The position numbers were made by a program, and so were the translations under genes. Shown here in pieces: positions 1 through 10,796 of a stretch of 64,000 nucleotides of DNA. Origin of the DNA: Termitomyces sp. T153. Lineage: Eukaryota; Basidiomycota; Agaricomycetes; Agaricales; Lyophyllaceae. The stretch lies in the NCBI GenBank assembly GCA_018296165.2, contig JACKQL020000178.1, positions 1 to 64,000 of the forward strand, given 5' to 3'. Position 1 is the stretch's first letter; every line of letters begins with the position of its first letter. Below the pieces are notes generated by a model, which saw only the letters and a program-made list of their open reading frames with translations, made no database searches and was not told the DNA's origin.

Positions 1-1049
1 ATTCCCAACGCTGCTGATAACCATCTGTATAGCGCGACGTTGTCAGCGGTCCGATATGGAGGAGATATAAACAAGTCCCCGCTGCCGTCACGTCGTCTCA
101 AGTAATAGCTAGAAGCAGCAGTTGTGAGCACCGCGTACTCGGCATTTTCTTCGATCAGTTGGCTCCAAATCTGTGGTTACGATGAGAAATCTTGATAAGC
201 CGATGAGGAAGTATTACGCGTTGACATACCTGGCGCAGTATCTTATTCCGGGTCTGTTCAATATCAGTGCCAGCGTCACCAGCATCATCGATGGTGTTGC
301 TAGAGGCTTCATATGGCCAGACATATTGGATGGCCAATCCAGGTACAAACTGTTTCTCTTTGCTCAAGTAGTACCACCCTGTGACGTTTTCAAGAATTTC
401 TTCCTTGAGTACTTATGTGGTTTTGACTTCTACGACAGCTTTCACAGAGAAAGAATTGCCATAGAGCGGTACATCGAGCCCATTCCAATTAGCTGGAAGG
501 AGGCATGAGTGGATTCCAAAAGATGTTCTTTGTGGCATTGATCGAAGATGCGAAAAAATGATAGCTAGATTTTTGGAATTCCGGTGATAACCAGCGTTTA
601 AAAACAGCTGCATGTTCAGGTATGCGTTGAGTTTGTTCTCGAATCTGCTCGTGAGCCATATGGTATGCCATGATTTTAAAGACTGGGGCGATGTTTTCTT
701 GTTCAAATTGGGACTCGTTGTCCTTTTCTAGGCGGTGAAGTCGTTTGAAAGGCAATGTAGTCGACGCAGGATGCACGATAGCTACGAATTGACTTTTTGT
801 CGGCACAAGAATCGCCGTCAGCTGTCGTTCAATTTTACCACGCAATTGCTCAGCAAAGTCAGGTGTTGGCACAATGCTCTCAAGAGCAGGTGGAGGCGGG
901 TGCTGGTCAATTTTTCCGCTTGTAGTTGGAGTGCTTTCAGCATAGCAGATTGTGGTCGGTTTTCCGGTGAAATCCTTAGAAACTTCATGAAGGTCAAGGA
1001 GCGACACCATCCTTTCCTCTTCCGATCCGAGTTGAATGAGATTCGACAT
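1..1049 (-). pseudogene. Left copy of gene X (PD-(D/E)XK-like protein), broken and cut by the window edge
   Basis: Inverted copy of the intact gene at 60510-61669. The start codon is at 1049 and the first residues (MSNLIQLGSEEERMV) match the right copy. The reading frame fails near position 530: relative to the right copy about 5 nt are missing just before the FGIHSCLLP segment, which shifts the frame and removes the Asp of the putative nuclease motif. After EVKTT a CAA codon of the right copy is TAA here (near 413). The rest, including the 62-nt intron and the start of exon 2, is recognisable down to position 1, where the window cuts it. CpG content is normal, so this is host DNA and not an old transposon. 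Neighbour: divergent kinase-like gene K1, now 6 kb away because of a transposon insertion. The homology is certain; the function is unknown. Confidence 0.8.
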
Positions 1050-1680
1050 GAAAAGCAGGTGGAGTGGCGGAGGCAGCAGCAGTTGATGACAACCAACGAA
1101 TATTTTCAGTTTTCGTAGCCCGAGAACAGTTAGAGCTCATGAATCCGTTTCAAACACAAACACAAGGGAACAATAGGGAAAAGACTAAACAAAGGTAGAC
1201 AGAAACAAAAACAAGAAAAGACAAGCAAATCGATAAAGCAACCGCAACGAATGCGGATAACACTGACTCTCACCGACTCGAGCCCTTGAAACAAGGGATG
1301 GCTAACGCTCAGAAATGCGCGTAAGCACCAAGAGAATTGCGTCAGAAACCAAAATTGATATTGGGGCAATGTGAAAGTATTCTGTGGTTAGCCAGCAACC
1401 AGACGATATATAAGGTCAGAAATTTGACAAAAAGACCCTAGCCACCGAGTGTTGCTTGTATTCTGTTTTCACGCGCACCAAGCCGAGGAACGAGATAACG
1501 ATGAGAAAACAAGCAATGGGAAAACAAGCGTTTAAAAGTTAGAGCCCAATAAACATCCGTAGGATGGCGGTGCTTGTGACGTGTGGCGACTTTGGCAACC
1601 TCGAAGGAAAACAAGGGTGATTTGTATCAAAGCTGGCAACGTTACGTAATCTCTGGCTATAAAACAACACTGCGATTCCG
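1050..1680. promoter_or_regulatory. Left half of the divergent X/K intergenic spacer
   Basis: This stretch is the reverse complement, with scattered changes, of the spacer at about 59870-60509 between the intact divergent genes K3 and X. It therefore probably holds the promoter region of X and part of that of K1. No TATA box or other element is assigned. The homology stops at 1680, where the Ngaro-like element begins, and resumes at 7457. Confidence 0.55.
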
Positions 1681-1885
1681 AATCTATGTGTTCAGACGCG
1701 TGAGGAGCGTTTCACAAAAGGTCCTAGCTATCATTAGGTAGCTACTCAACAAATACAAGTGATTTCTCTTGGCTACCTGCTCTATGCTCGAACTGTGGTT
1801 TTTTTGGGGGAAGGGATCGTAGATCCTTTGGCCTGAAGCCCTGAATCGTGTCTTGTGAGTTGGTCCGCGTCAGCTGCAATTGGGT
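1681..1885 (-). repeat. Split direct repeat B2 of the Ngaro-like element
   Basis: Nearly identical to 2121-2326 in the same orientation. Both begin aatctatgtgttcag and end at tcagctgcaatt. This copy forms the outer 3' end of the element. Most differences from B1 are CpG/TpG or CpG/CpA transitions. Confidence 0.85.
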
Positions 1886-1968
1886 GGGCAGGCCAATGCT
1901 TGGACAATGAGCTCGGAGTCAAGCATAGCTGATTTATCAAAAGCCTTACAGGGTGTGGCGGGTGGGTG

Positions 1969-2124
1969 CAAAAGGCAGTTCATCTAACAAACAAACGAGT
2001 ATGCTGAGGGTTTCATCGAGGCGGCGGGTAGGAAAAAGCATGCCCGCCCCTCAATGCTTACCTCAGCACATAGACCCTCCTTTCGGATCCACCCTCGTTC
2101 CTCGGGGGCTCCAAAACTGCAATC
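1969..2124 (-). repeat. Split direct repeat A2 of the Ngaro-like element
   Basis: Direct copy of 7309-7456: both run from gcaaaaggca through a GC-rich core (gaggcggcgggtaggaaaaa) to actgcaatc. It abuts B1, giving the junction seen in circular intermediates. The 80 or so bases between it and B2 (1886-1968) have no clear partner in the window. Confidence 0.85.
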
Positions 2125-2326
2125 TATGTGTTCAGGATCCATAAGGAGCATTCCACAAAAGGCCTTAGTTATCATTAGGTAGCTACTCAACAAGTACAAG
2201 TGATTTCTCTTGGCTACCTGCTCTATGCTCAAACTGTGGTTTTTTTGGGGGAAGGGATCGTAGATCCTTTGGCCTGAAGCCCTGAATTGTGTCCTGTGGA
2301 TTGGTCCACATCAGCTGCAATTCCCT
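2121..2326 (-). repeat. Split direct repeat B1 of the Ngaro-like element
   Basis: Partner of 1681-1885. It lies just downstream of the recombinase gene in element orientation and overlaps the end of A2 by the four bases aatc. Confidence 0.85.
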
Positions 2327-2519
2327 TGGTATTCAGGAGCTCTGCAATGTGTCAAGCACAGTGCGGCTACCCCTCATTACAGGAACAGAGAACTAGCACT
2401 CACATTATCATTGGACTGGTGGTAGCAAGACTGATCCTTGATATCTCTCTTAAGATGGGAGAGTCTTGTAAGTACCTCGCTAACGCCACTGCATGCTTCC
2501 TCAGGTAAAGGGCAAAGGA

Positions 2520-3226
2520 GTCGCTGCTCTACTGCCCCATCACTTTGACGACTTCAAGGGGAATGCCTTGAAGAAGGTACTCTAGCACAGATTCTATGCA
2601 TATCCCATGGAACTTGAGTACTCCCATGTCAAGCCCTTTGACAATATTGTTCAGCTGTTTTATGAATGCTGTCCTTGTCAGTGGCCTGGGTCCCTTGTCT
2701 GTTTTGTAGGCAAACAGGTGTGCATCTGGTGATAAGTCGTTGACCTGCAGGTGGTTTGCAAGTGCCTCCATTGGATCCCAGCTTGCCTCTCACTTGGCAA
2801 AGTAGATGTCTTCTCCCTCCAGCACAATCTTTGTCCAGGGGATGAAGATCACTGTTACCCTGTTCTTTTCCCTATCTTCCCCTTCTGTTATGTCACTTCT
2901 TTTAATGTGTTTCCTTGAGTTGAAGGCTTTGAGGTTGGGAGTACCATTTCCCCTAGCCTTGCCATGTCAAAGAAAGCTACTTTTAGGTATGCATTGACTG
3001 CTGTGTCAAGCTTTGCTGCTAGCTTCTCTATGATGTCAGTGGTGAACGGATCCCTCTTTGGTCTTCTTGCTTTGGGTGGAGCCAGCCTTGTTGCCCCATC
3101 CAGACCCATCCAGTGCCACCTGCACTTCAACATCCAACATGCTCCACTTAGCTCCATGCAGCAGGTGCTATGCTTGCACATCATATATGTGGTTTGCCAG
3201 TGCTGAACCTGAGTATGATCCTGCAC
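2520..3226 (-). pseudogene. Tyrosine recombinase (YR) of the Ngaro-like element
   Basis: This is the enzyme that would integrate the circular cDNA. Two readable blocks lie in order on the minus strand. The first (3226-2888) contains KRDPFTTDIIEKLAAKLD followed by ARLGE, which holds the first catalytic Arg of the tyrosine recombinase fold. The second (2771-2529) has PLTRTAFIKQLN, then the H-x-x-R box as FHGIC, then LEYLLQGIPLEVVKVMGQ. The box-II Arg is replaced by Cys (TGC, expected from CGC by a CpG transition), so the protein would be dead even without the frame breaks between the blocks. The final catalytic Tyr region is not readable. The family assignment is strong from these motifs and from the split direct repeats outside. 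Confidence 0.8.
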
Positions 3227-3683
3227 CTGCTGCTATGAACAATAATATCAAGGATGGCTGTGCTGGGCACCTTTCCTTCTCTGGGACATGCTGCAGGTCA
3301 CAGTATACATGGAAGGTGAGGAGCCCAGTGCCATAAATACCTCTCATGCTCTCTGATAAAGAGGCTGACATTATTGTTAGCACTCTCTCTAGTTCACCTT
3401 ACAACATTGCACACTTGTCATTTGTGCTCCTTACCCTGACTGGCTTCCACAGGAGCAGCCTGTCCCTTGCTAGGCAATGCAGGCATCTTGTGGAGGGGGA
3501 GGTGCAAGTCCAGCCTTGTATGGTCTTGGACAACTGCTGGACATTGGGGCTGGGAATGGTGCTCCAAACCTGGGGACCCTGTTAAGGGTCCCATTTGACA
3601 AACTCACTTGTGTGGGCCTCAATGAATTGCTCATTGTTGAACTTCCTTTGAGCTGTGGTTTTGAGTTGATTTCTTCCCTGGAC

Positions 3684-5781
3684 TTATGCTGCTGCATTGC
3701 CATATCTGCCCTCCTCTAGAAATTGAAACTTAGTTGGAGTTGATCCTTCTGTTGCATCAATGAGGAACTCTCTTGCCTCTCCTTGCAGTTCAACTGGGGG
3801 GGGGGGAAATAACTTTGTTCTGGGTGGGTATATGCCCCTGGATGGTCTGTCTGCTGGATTATTGTTGTTAGGGACATAGGCAGTGTGGATGCAGCTGGTG
3901 CACTGTTCCTGCTCAAGAAAGATGTGGATGTGGCAAAATACCACATTGACAGCTGCATTTCTGCTGTGCTTGTTCCACCATCCTTTAACAACTCCCTGGT
4001 TGTTTCTCCATACACTCTGTAACTTGAGCCTGACTGTGTTGTTGTCACTGTGGCTTGTACAAGGAGTTCAAATCCCACCACTTCAGCTCATTGTATGTCT
4101 CTCTTTCCATTCTTTGATTGCCATCCTGGGATAAGGTGCCATGCTCTCCAGTAGCCTCCAAGTACAATTCTGATCCCAACTCCTGAGCTGGCATCTGAGT
4201 AGGCACTGACATCAAATAACTCAACTGTTCAGTCAAAAGTCTGCACATCTCCTGAGCTATGGGTCAGAGTGCCTGCCTTGGAGATTGGCTGCCACTCCCT
4301 TGCCTATATTTTTGTCTCCCACCAGTCAAGCTCCTGTAGTAGGCCTCTCAGTGGGTGCCTATGAGCAAATGGATGATCAGAGGCTCCTATGAGCATGGTT
4401 TCCAGTCCCAGCAGATACACTTGTCCCTCTGGATAAACCAAGGTAGCATGAACCAGCTTCCCATGAAGCCATCTGATATCTTGTAGGTCAAATGTTTGCT
4501 GCTCCTTCCAGCCCTGAATTGCCTATAAGTACTTGTCTGTTTTTGGTGCTGAAAGTGCCACTGCACAGTTGGCCAGGTCCCATTCCAGCCCAATGTATGT
4601 GTTTGAGCTAGCAAAAGGCCTGTCTTTATCTTCTCCCCAGGTATCCCAAGGGTGTCTGAGATCTGATCAATGTCTTTGAGGGCATAGGCATACTCATCTT
4701 CTCCAATTGCTGGACAACTAGTTGAGGATAGGTTTGAAACCAACAATCTTCTGCAAACTCCTGCACTGTCCCATCATTAAAAATCTGTCCCCATACCATA
4801 TTTTCCCCCCTAATTGGTGCTGGCCTTGTTTCTCAATCTCAACCCTCCAGCCCTCTCTCTGCCTGTTGTATGCCTCCAGATGTTTCCACAGGATCTGTAT
4901 GAAGAGGTGGTTGTTGACCCACTTTATGGCTGGCCCAATTCCTCTGTGTTGCATGCTGTCCAACCCAGCATTGGCCACCCTTCCATAGCCCCCTGATGAA
5001 GGTGACACACCAAAGCACAGACAAGTGTCTGCACAGAAGTCATCCACCCCCATTCTGACCACTGTTGCTGGCCACTGTGACTGATGTAATGGTATTGTCC
5101 TGTATGCCTCTGCCACATCTTGTATAGCAGCCTGTGACCCTGGCAGTAGTCCTGATATGAGCTGACAGGTTGCTGTGAAGGTTCCCCTTGTGCAGGGGAA
5201 GGCATCTGGGTTGGTGTGAAAGTTGACAAATAGGTTTTGATACAAGGTACTTGTTTCTGTGGGAAACAAAAGGTTTTGAATGATTCTGAATTTTTCTGGT
5301 TTTCCTGCTTTGGGTATAATCAAAAGGGGGGAAGTCTGAAATGGCCCAATGGCACTCTCCAGTTGTTTCCTTGAGAATGGGCCCAGGTATCAGCCTTTTT
5401 GTAGTTCCATTTTGATGATGGCATGGAACTCATTGCCAAACTCATCAATGGATGCTGTGTTTGATAGCATCTGCATGGATTGTATCTGGGGGAACCAAAA
5501 CTTGAATCCCACCTGCAGTCCTTCTGAGACATTGCTGTACTTTTGGAGGAGGCCTGCAGCTTGCAAGTGAGCAAACCAAACTTCTGGGTTGTAAGGTGAC
5601 CCTGCCTCATGCCCTCTCTGCTCAAGGGCACTCCTGAGCACCATGGGTGGACACTGCATATCCTGAGCAGAGGTGCTTGGCATTGTGGCTCCTTGAGTTG
5701 CAGCCCTTCTCTCTCTGCCAGTCCATGCAGATGGCTCTTCCATCTCATGGTGAGGTTTCTCTCAAAGCAGTGTGCCAGCAT
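3684..5781 (-). pseudogene. Reverse transcriptase/RNase H region of the Ngaro-like element
   Basis: Fragmented ORFs carry RT motifs of the DIRS group. MIIPKAGKPEKFRIIQNL begins the palm, followed by AIQDVAEAYRTIPLH with the first catalytic Asp, then CFGVSPSSGGYGRVANAGLD. The catalytic box reads KWVNNHLF where the family normally has WVDDH. Both Asp-to-Asn changes fit CpG-to-CpA transitions on the coding strand (GTC GAC GAC to GTC AAC AAC). The segment 4746-4387 (LKDIDQISDTLGIPGEKIK) is the usual linker between RT and RNase H. The downstream part to 3684 is too broken to place RNase H residues. A run of ten or so G at about 3796 may mark slippage. No coding capacity remains. Confidence 0.8.
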
Positions 5782-7261
5782 TTCAAAGTGGTTGTCCCAT
5801 GTGTGGGTCTTGTTGCAATCAAAGTTGTTGTGGGGATGATGCCCAAGGCAAATGGCGCAGGCAGTAAGCTTTTTCCCTGCACCCCTTCAAAAACCCTTCT
5901 CTGGTGTTGAGTGGTGCTCATCTTGCCTGTTTCCCTCACTGGGCCTGGGGTCCCTTTCTCTACCCCTGCCAGCCTCTCTCTGGTGATGTGGCGACTTTGA
6001 GCGTTGCTAACTCCTTGATCTGCATCTCTCAGATCTGGAGTGGTGTGAGCTCCATTTTTTGTGACCTGCTTGCACGGTGGCCCAGTCCGCCATTTGTCTT
6101 TGGAACTATCCACCACAGTATCGGTGTGGTTCATCAATGGTGGGGCGGCTGGTCCATCACATGGAGATGTGGAGGATGAATTGCATGGAATTGTGACCAC
6201 CCAGTATAGCGTGGCCACCTGTTGGCAATGGCAATGGCAGTAGCATTGGCAGATGTAATGGTAGGAGTTGCATAATGTTGGTGATGGCAGTGGTGAGAGA
6301 ACGGGGAGGGAAATGGAGACCTTCAATCAGTGCCGCTCTTCTCATCACTTGTGGGCTGTACTCACAATCCTGTTCCTTTCCGCCATCTCCCTGTTGTGTT
6401 GCTCTCAGCATATTACATGTGTCCGCAGTCTGGCGCATCAACGGCTCGCTGATCACACCAATGTCCCAGCCGCCTATCCCAGCCTCTATCGCTTGGTGCC
6501 AGGTTCTCTGCTCTGACAGATAGCGTAGCAAAACTGTCCTGTCAATCGGATCCCTGGTGAGGCGATATGGGTGTGCTTGCAAGCGCGTGAACAGGCTGGT
6601 CATCATTTCTTGCCTTTGTTCTGTCTACCCTGCTGCATGGATTGCATCGAGAAAGCGTGGTATCGCCACTGAAAGCTGCTCCCAAGACAGATCCCTGTCA
6701 TCTAGAGCTGATATCGAGCCCTTTGACGCGACTACGGAAGTCCATGTCGCATTGCCATCTTTGTCAACCGACTGCACCAGTGAGTTCTCGTCCACTGTGG
6801 AAAATGTTCTAAGTGCGTAATCCAGGCCTTCGTTAGTGAAATACCACATTTCCACATAAAGGCCCTCCTGCAGGCGCGATGTCGTGTACGCTGGCGAAAT
6901 TTCGGGTGGGGTGATGGGCGGGGGGGGGGGGCCTGAGTACTTCCGTGTACTTGTACTTGTGTTTTCTTCGTTCCTCGGACCTTGCCATTTCCTCCTCGAT
7001 TCTCCTGGCTTCCGCCCTGCAATCCCGGTCTTCTCTTACTTCCTGTTCACGCGCCCTATCCGCATCTTTCTCCTCTTGCCACCTCCTTGCCCATGCTGTC
7101 CTCTCCGCGGCGTTATTTGCATTCCACACGTTCACGAGCATCACGATCGCGGCTGCTTCATCGACGTTCTCTCCGATCAACGCGTTACGGACCGCCGCGT
7201 AGTCTTCCGATGCATAATCGGGACAAACTGCGTCGTTGGGGTCTATGGTTAACTCTGGCAT
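5745..7261 (-). pseudogene. Gag-like ORF1 of the Ngaro-like element
   Basis: The start is the Met at 7261 (MPELTIDPNDAVCPDY), 48 bp inside repeat A1. The N-terminal 140 residues are highly charged (an Arg/Glu-rich helix, EEKDADRAREQEVREDRDCR), probably coiled coil. The frame shifts near 6850, next to a long G run at about 6919-6931, and continues as MEMWYFTNEGLDYALRTFS, then after another break as a segment with DPIDRTVLLRYLSEQRTWHQ. The C-terminal part ends in a zinc-knuckle-like CAICLGHHPHNNFDC at about 5850-5806, readable in a different frame. The order and the knuckle fit ORF1 of DIRS-type elements. The first 140 codons keep normal CpG, unlike the RT and YR parts. Confidence 0.65.
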
Positions 7262-7308
7262 GATTGATTAATAATCGGGTATGTATGGTTAGTATCTGGA
7301 GTCCGCAA

Positions 7309-7456
7309 AAGGCATTTCGTCTAACAAACGAGCGTGCTGAGGGTTTCGTCGAGGCGGCGGGTAGGAAAAAGCTTGCCCGCCCCTCGACGCTTACCTCAGC
7401 ACATAGACCCTCCTTTCGGATCACCCTCGTTCCTCGGGGGTTCCGAAACTGCAATC
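7309..7456 (-). repeat. Split direct repeat A1, outer 5' end of the Ngaro-like element
   Basis: Direct copy of 1969-2124. Host sequence resumes directly after actgcaatc at 7457 (gttcaaaacaac), which aligns with the uninterrupted right-arm sequence upstream of K3. Confidence 0.85.
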
Positions 7457-7482
7457 GTTCAAAACAACTTTTCCTGCCGCCA

Positions 7483-8628
7483 ATGTCTCTTTCACTCAGA
7501 TTCTCTTCCAATGTTCTGTTTCCCTTTTGGAAGTCAGTTGTTTCTGATGAAGTTACTTTCCATCAGGGCAGCTCCGTTAAAATCATGTCACCAGACATTG
7601 TTGCTATCGTGGATGTGGCCGAAAAGATGAAGGAGAACTTCCGACTTGATGAATTTCATTACAAAGGAAGGATCTCGTTACCCGATGAATCGTCCTCCCA
7701 AGAAGTCGTCGTTAGGATGCTGGTCGGTCGCAGTAAAGCAGTTTATTCCGAAACGCTGCCTCGTTACATACATGAGGCAAAGTTCTATCAGGACCATCTC
7801 TGTGGCAACGAGTCCCTCTATGGCAATGGAGTTCCAAAACATTATGGCTTCTACGAGACCAAGCTTACATGGAAAGCACCGAGGCATGACGTACTCGTGG
7901 ATTGCGCTTGTATTGTATATCAATATTATGGCTCGAGCAAGAACCTGCAATGGTCAACAGGTACAGGTGTCTCAGACTTCAGGTGAGTGTCCTAGTCGAT
8001 TCAGGGGTCGAGGTTCTAACGTATCTGCTTCAAGTCTGCGGGTTGTTAAGCTTCTCTTTGAAATGCACAAGAGCGGCATTAGACATGGTTTCTTCAACCT
8101 CACTACAAATATAGCATGTCTTGATGGAAAACCGTTCTTTACGGATTTTTCTCAAGCATGCAAACACGATTGTCCAGAGAAGGAGTTCAAGCTTCCTGTT
8201 CGTCTGTTTGATGTAGATACAGATACATTAAAGTGTGCAGAATTGCGCGGCCTTCTCAAACAACTGCGACGAACTGTGGCACCTTGTGAGGTCTCCTTTG
8301 TCAGAATTTGCGATGAATCAACTGACATATGAAAGTTCGTTTTCATTGGTACGGGTATGATGTAGATTATGCCCGAGTGGACTCTCTTGACAACATTTTC
8401 AAACGCAAACGAAGAACAAGGTTTAGGAGAAATACCCCAGTAGAGGAGCAATGGGAGCATGCGGTGAAGGTGTGGAAGTTTCTCTGTGCCAATTGGTCTT
8501 CATATCACGAAGGGGAGGCCCCGCCAGTGGGTGACACATCTTTTGAGGCTTATAAAGCAAAATATGGTTTGAATATTGTCTACGAGGATGAAAAGTATGA
8601 TTATCATGACAGTGATGATGAGGAATGA
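7483..8628 (+). CDS. K1, kinase-like protein with degenerate catalytic loop
   Basis: Three exons: 7483-7982, 8035-8285 and 8336-8628, giving 347 residues; the introns (52 and 50 bp) have GT-AG ends and keep frame. The start MSLSLRFSSNVLF is shared with K2 and K3. The N-lobe contains EVVVRMLVG, with Arg where the ATP-binding Lys would be, then an alpha-C-like HEAKFYQDHL. The C-lobe has HKSGIRHGFFNLTTNI followed by GKPFFTDFSQA. The Asn and the DF of the DFG-like motif are kept, but the HRD-type catalytic Asp is not, so it may be a pseudokinase. The tail ends in acidic DSDDEE. Such kinase-like proteins are numerous in mushrooms. About 89% identical to K3 in exon 1. The Ngaro-like element ends 26 bp upstream, so its promoter has been displaced. 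Substrate and role are unknown. Confidence 0.75.
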
Positions 8629-9173
8629 TTGACCTAATATAAGCTTTCTCTATCTGGTGCATACATTATGAAAGTGATGATGAGTATCTTTGTGCAAATG
8701 TAGTTACAAAAGAGGGACCATATCACCGTATCACCAGGAGTTCCAAAGTTTCCTTCTCAAATGCTTCGATGTCTCAGTAGATCATGGAGCTGGTGACATT
8801 GATGTTTCTCATATTTGATTCTATCGAGTCAGGCAAGAGCAGAGTAAGAGTGGGTCAGGAATGATTTAATGAAGGCTGCCAGAGTCCATGAGTGGATTCG
8901 CAGCAACGAAGTTCGATCATGCTGTATGTATTTCAGTTAACTATCAATCCTTCAGGCGACCCACAACAAGCCAGAGATTCATTTATTGAAAAGCAGTCAT
9001 CCTGAATAAAAATGGGAGAGATTTGAATGTGACATCGCCCTCCCCGGAAGAGGCCTGACATAGTCTAATACGATCTCGACCCATGTTGGGCGGAGCACGG
9101 CCCGGTCGTTGATCTCAGTGATGTGATGGCTTCGTGGTTGAATAAAAAAAGATCGCTTCGACCTTCTCAGCCG
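8629..9173. other. Intergenic stretch between K1 and K2
   Basis: No gene seen. The first 100 bp after K1 (to about 8725, including aaagagggaccatatcacc) matches the 3' flank of K3 at 58577-58676, so the duplicated arm includes the 3' UTR. Closer to K2 the DNA has normal CpG and probably holds its promoter. Confidence 0.5.
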
Positions 9174-10293
9174 ATGTCTCTCTCCCTCAAATTCTCTTCT
9201 GATATCCTGTCTCGCTTTTTGGAGGCAATAGCTTCCAATCAGGTTACTTTCCAACAAAGCAGCTCCGTCAAAATCATGCCACCAGGGATTGTTGCTATCG
9301 TTGATGTGACGGAAGTGTTGTACGATAGCTTCCGGAATGGCGAATTTCATTATAGAGGAAGAATCTCATTGCCCAATGAGCCTTCCCCTTGTGAAGTTGT
9401 CGTCAAGATACTTTTTGGTCATAAACAAATACTTTATTCTCAGAGACTCGAGGATTACATCCAGGAAGCGAAAATCTATCAAGATCGCCTCTGTTGTAAC
9501 AAGTCCCTCTATGGAAGTGGAGTCCCAAAACTTTACGGATTCTATGAATCTAAGCTGACCTGGAAAACGGCAAAGCGTGACATAGTTGTTGATGGTGCTT
9601 GTATGGTGTATCAATTTTATGGCTCAGACCAGGACGTGGCGTGGTCAACAGGTTCAGGCATCTCGGATTTTAGGTGAGCGTTCTATTTTTTTATTCAGGG
9701 ATTGAGATTCTAACGCAACCCTGTCAAGTTCGCAGGTTTTCAAGCTACTCCTTGAAGTTCACAAGGGCGGCGTTAGGCATAATTCTATAGGCCTTGATCG
9801 AAACATAACATGTCTCGATGGCAGACCATTCTTGACGGATTTCTCCCAAGCATACAAACACGATTGTCCAGACAAGGAGTTTGAGCTTCCCACTCATCTC
9901 CTCGATGTAGATGCCGATACTTTGAAGTGCGGGGAACTACGCGACTTTTATACTGATTTGCAACACCACGTGGCACCTGGTAAGTCTTGTCCAAGATGTG
10001 CGGTGAGTGAACTGACAGACATGCATATGAAAGCCAAATTCCATTGGTATGGATATGACGTGTATTACAATCGAATGGACTCTCTTCGAAGCATCTTCGA
10101 ACACAGACGAAGAATGGATTTTGATGAGGATATCCCGGTAGAAGAACAGTGGGAGTATGCAGTGAAGGTGTGGAAATTTCTGTGTGCCAATTGGTCTTCA
10201 TATCATAAAACGAGGAAGGCCCCGTCACTGGGCGACATATCTTTTGAGGCCTATAAGGCAAAATATGGCTTGAACATCACTCACGGAGAATAG
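9174..10293 (+). CDS. K2, tandem paralogue of K1 (kinase-like)
   Basis: Three exons: 9174-9673, 9729-9979 and 10034-10293, giving 336 residues, with introns of 55 and 54 bp at the same positions as in K1. The start MSLSLKFSSDILS was chosen because it aligns with K1 and K3; an in-frame Met lies 17 codons upstream. The N-lobe keeps a Lys (EVVVKILFG) and an alpha-C-like QEAKIYQDRL. The catalytic loop reads GGVRHNSIGLDRNI, again without the HRD Asp, followed by GRPFLTDFSQA. The last exon contains EEQWEYAVKVWKFLCANWSS, shared with K1 and K3. The acidic tail of K1 is missing. Clearly more diverged than K1 is from K3, so the tandem duplication is older than the arm duplication. The second intron is also open in frame, so its use is not certain. 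Confidence 0.75.
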
Positions 10294-10796
10294 AGAATCT
10301 CAATTCTGTGATGAGTTTGACGATGGGGAGTAGTTATAAATATTATCTTCTGCCTGTAGACTATGTCGCTAATGGGCTTGCCATGCTCTACTTACACGGT
10401 TAGCAGGCCAGATCAGCAGCCTACCAATTTCCAATTTTTTCTTTTTTTGGTTGTTTAGTTCATTTTCATTAACATACTAAGAGATTCAAAATTGAATGAA
10501 ATGCTCAAGTTCTTTCTTGGAGGTTCTTGTTTAAAGCTGGTGAAACTGTGCATTCAGGTGATGATTTCGGGGTTTGGTGGTGTCTTCAGTTGTAAGAGGG
10601 CCAGTGGAACCAGACTACAGCAGCCATTACAGCTTATGATAGATCGGGCAAAGTGAAGTTGGGTTGCCCGGGGTTAATTCGGGCGAAGGTCAATTACGCC
10701 GACCCCTTTACATTCATCACACCTGCCACTGGCCACCTTTGTTAATTATCGCATTGTGCATTGTTCTAATTCACGTATAGACCTGCCGCTGCTCAT
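10294..10796. other. Intergenic stretch after K2, edge of the transposon island
   Basis: No gene. CpG is still present. At about 10666-10712 a GC-rich partly self-complementary stretch (ttgcccggggttaattcggg, then a second CpG-rich motif) looks like a possible transposon end or hairpin, but no partner repeat was found in the window. Confidence 0.3.

Larger units (their letters stand above)
1681..7456 (-). mobile_element. Ngaro/DIRS-type tyrosine-recombinase retrotransposon with split direct repeats, inactive
   Basis: On the minus strand the order is A1 (7456-7309), gag-like ORF, reverse transcriptase, tyrosine recombinase, B1 (2326-2121), A2 (2124-1969), B2 (1885-1681). This A1-ORFs-B1-A2-B2 layout is the split-direct-repeat structure of PAT/Ngaro elements. 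The outer ends are aatctatgtg at the left and actgcaatc at the right; the internal A2/B1 junction reads actgcaatctatgtg, so the two ends share the overlap aatc, as expected for integration of a circular form by a tyrosine recombinase. No target duplication is seen. The uninterrupted homologous site at about 59860-59900 confirms the insertion. All three coding parts carry stops, frameshifts or lost catalytic residues. Confidence 0.85.

Noticed and set aside
10660..10720. GC-rich, partly self-complementary motif as a transposon terminus
   Set aside because: No second copy or inverted partner was found in the window, so it is only mentioned as part of the spacer.
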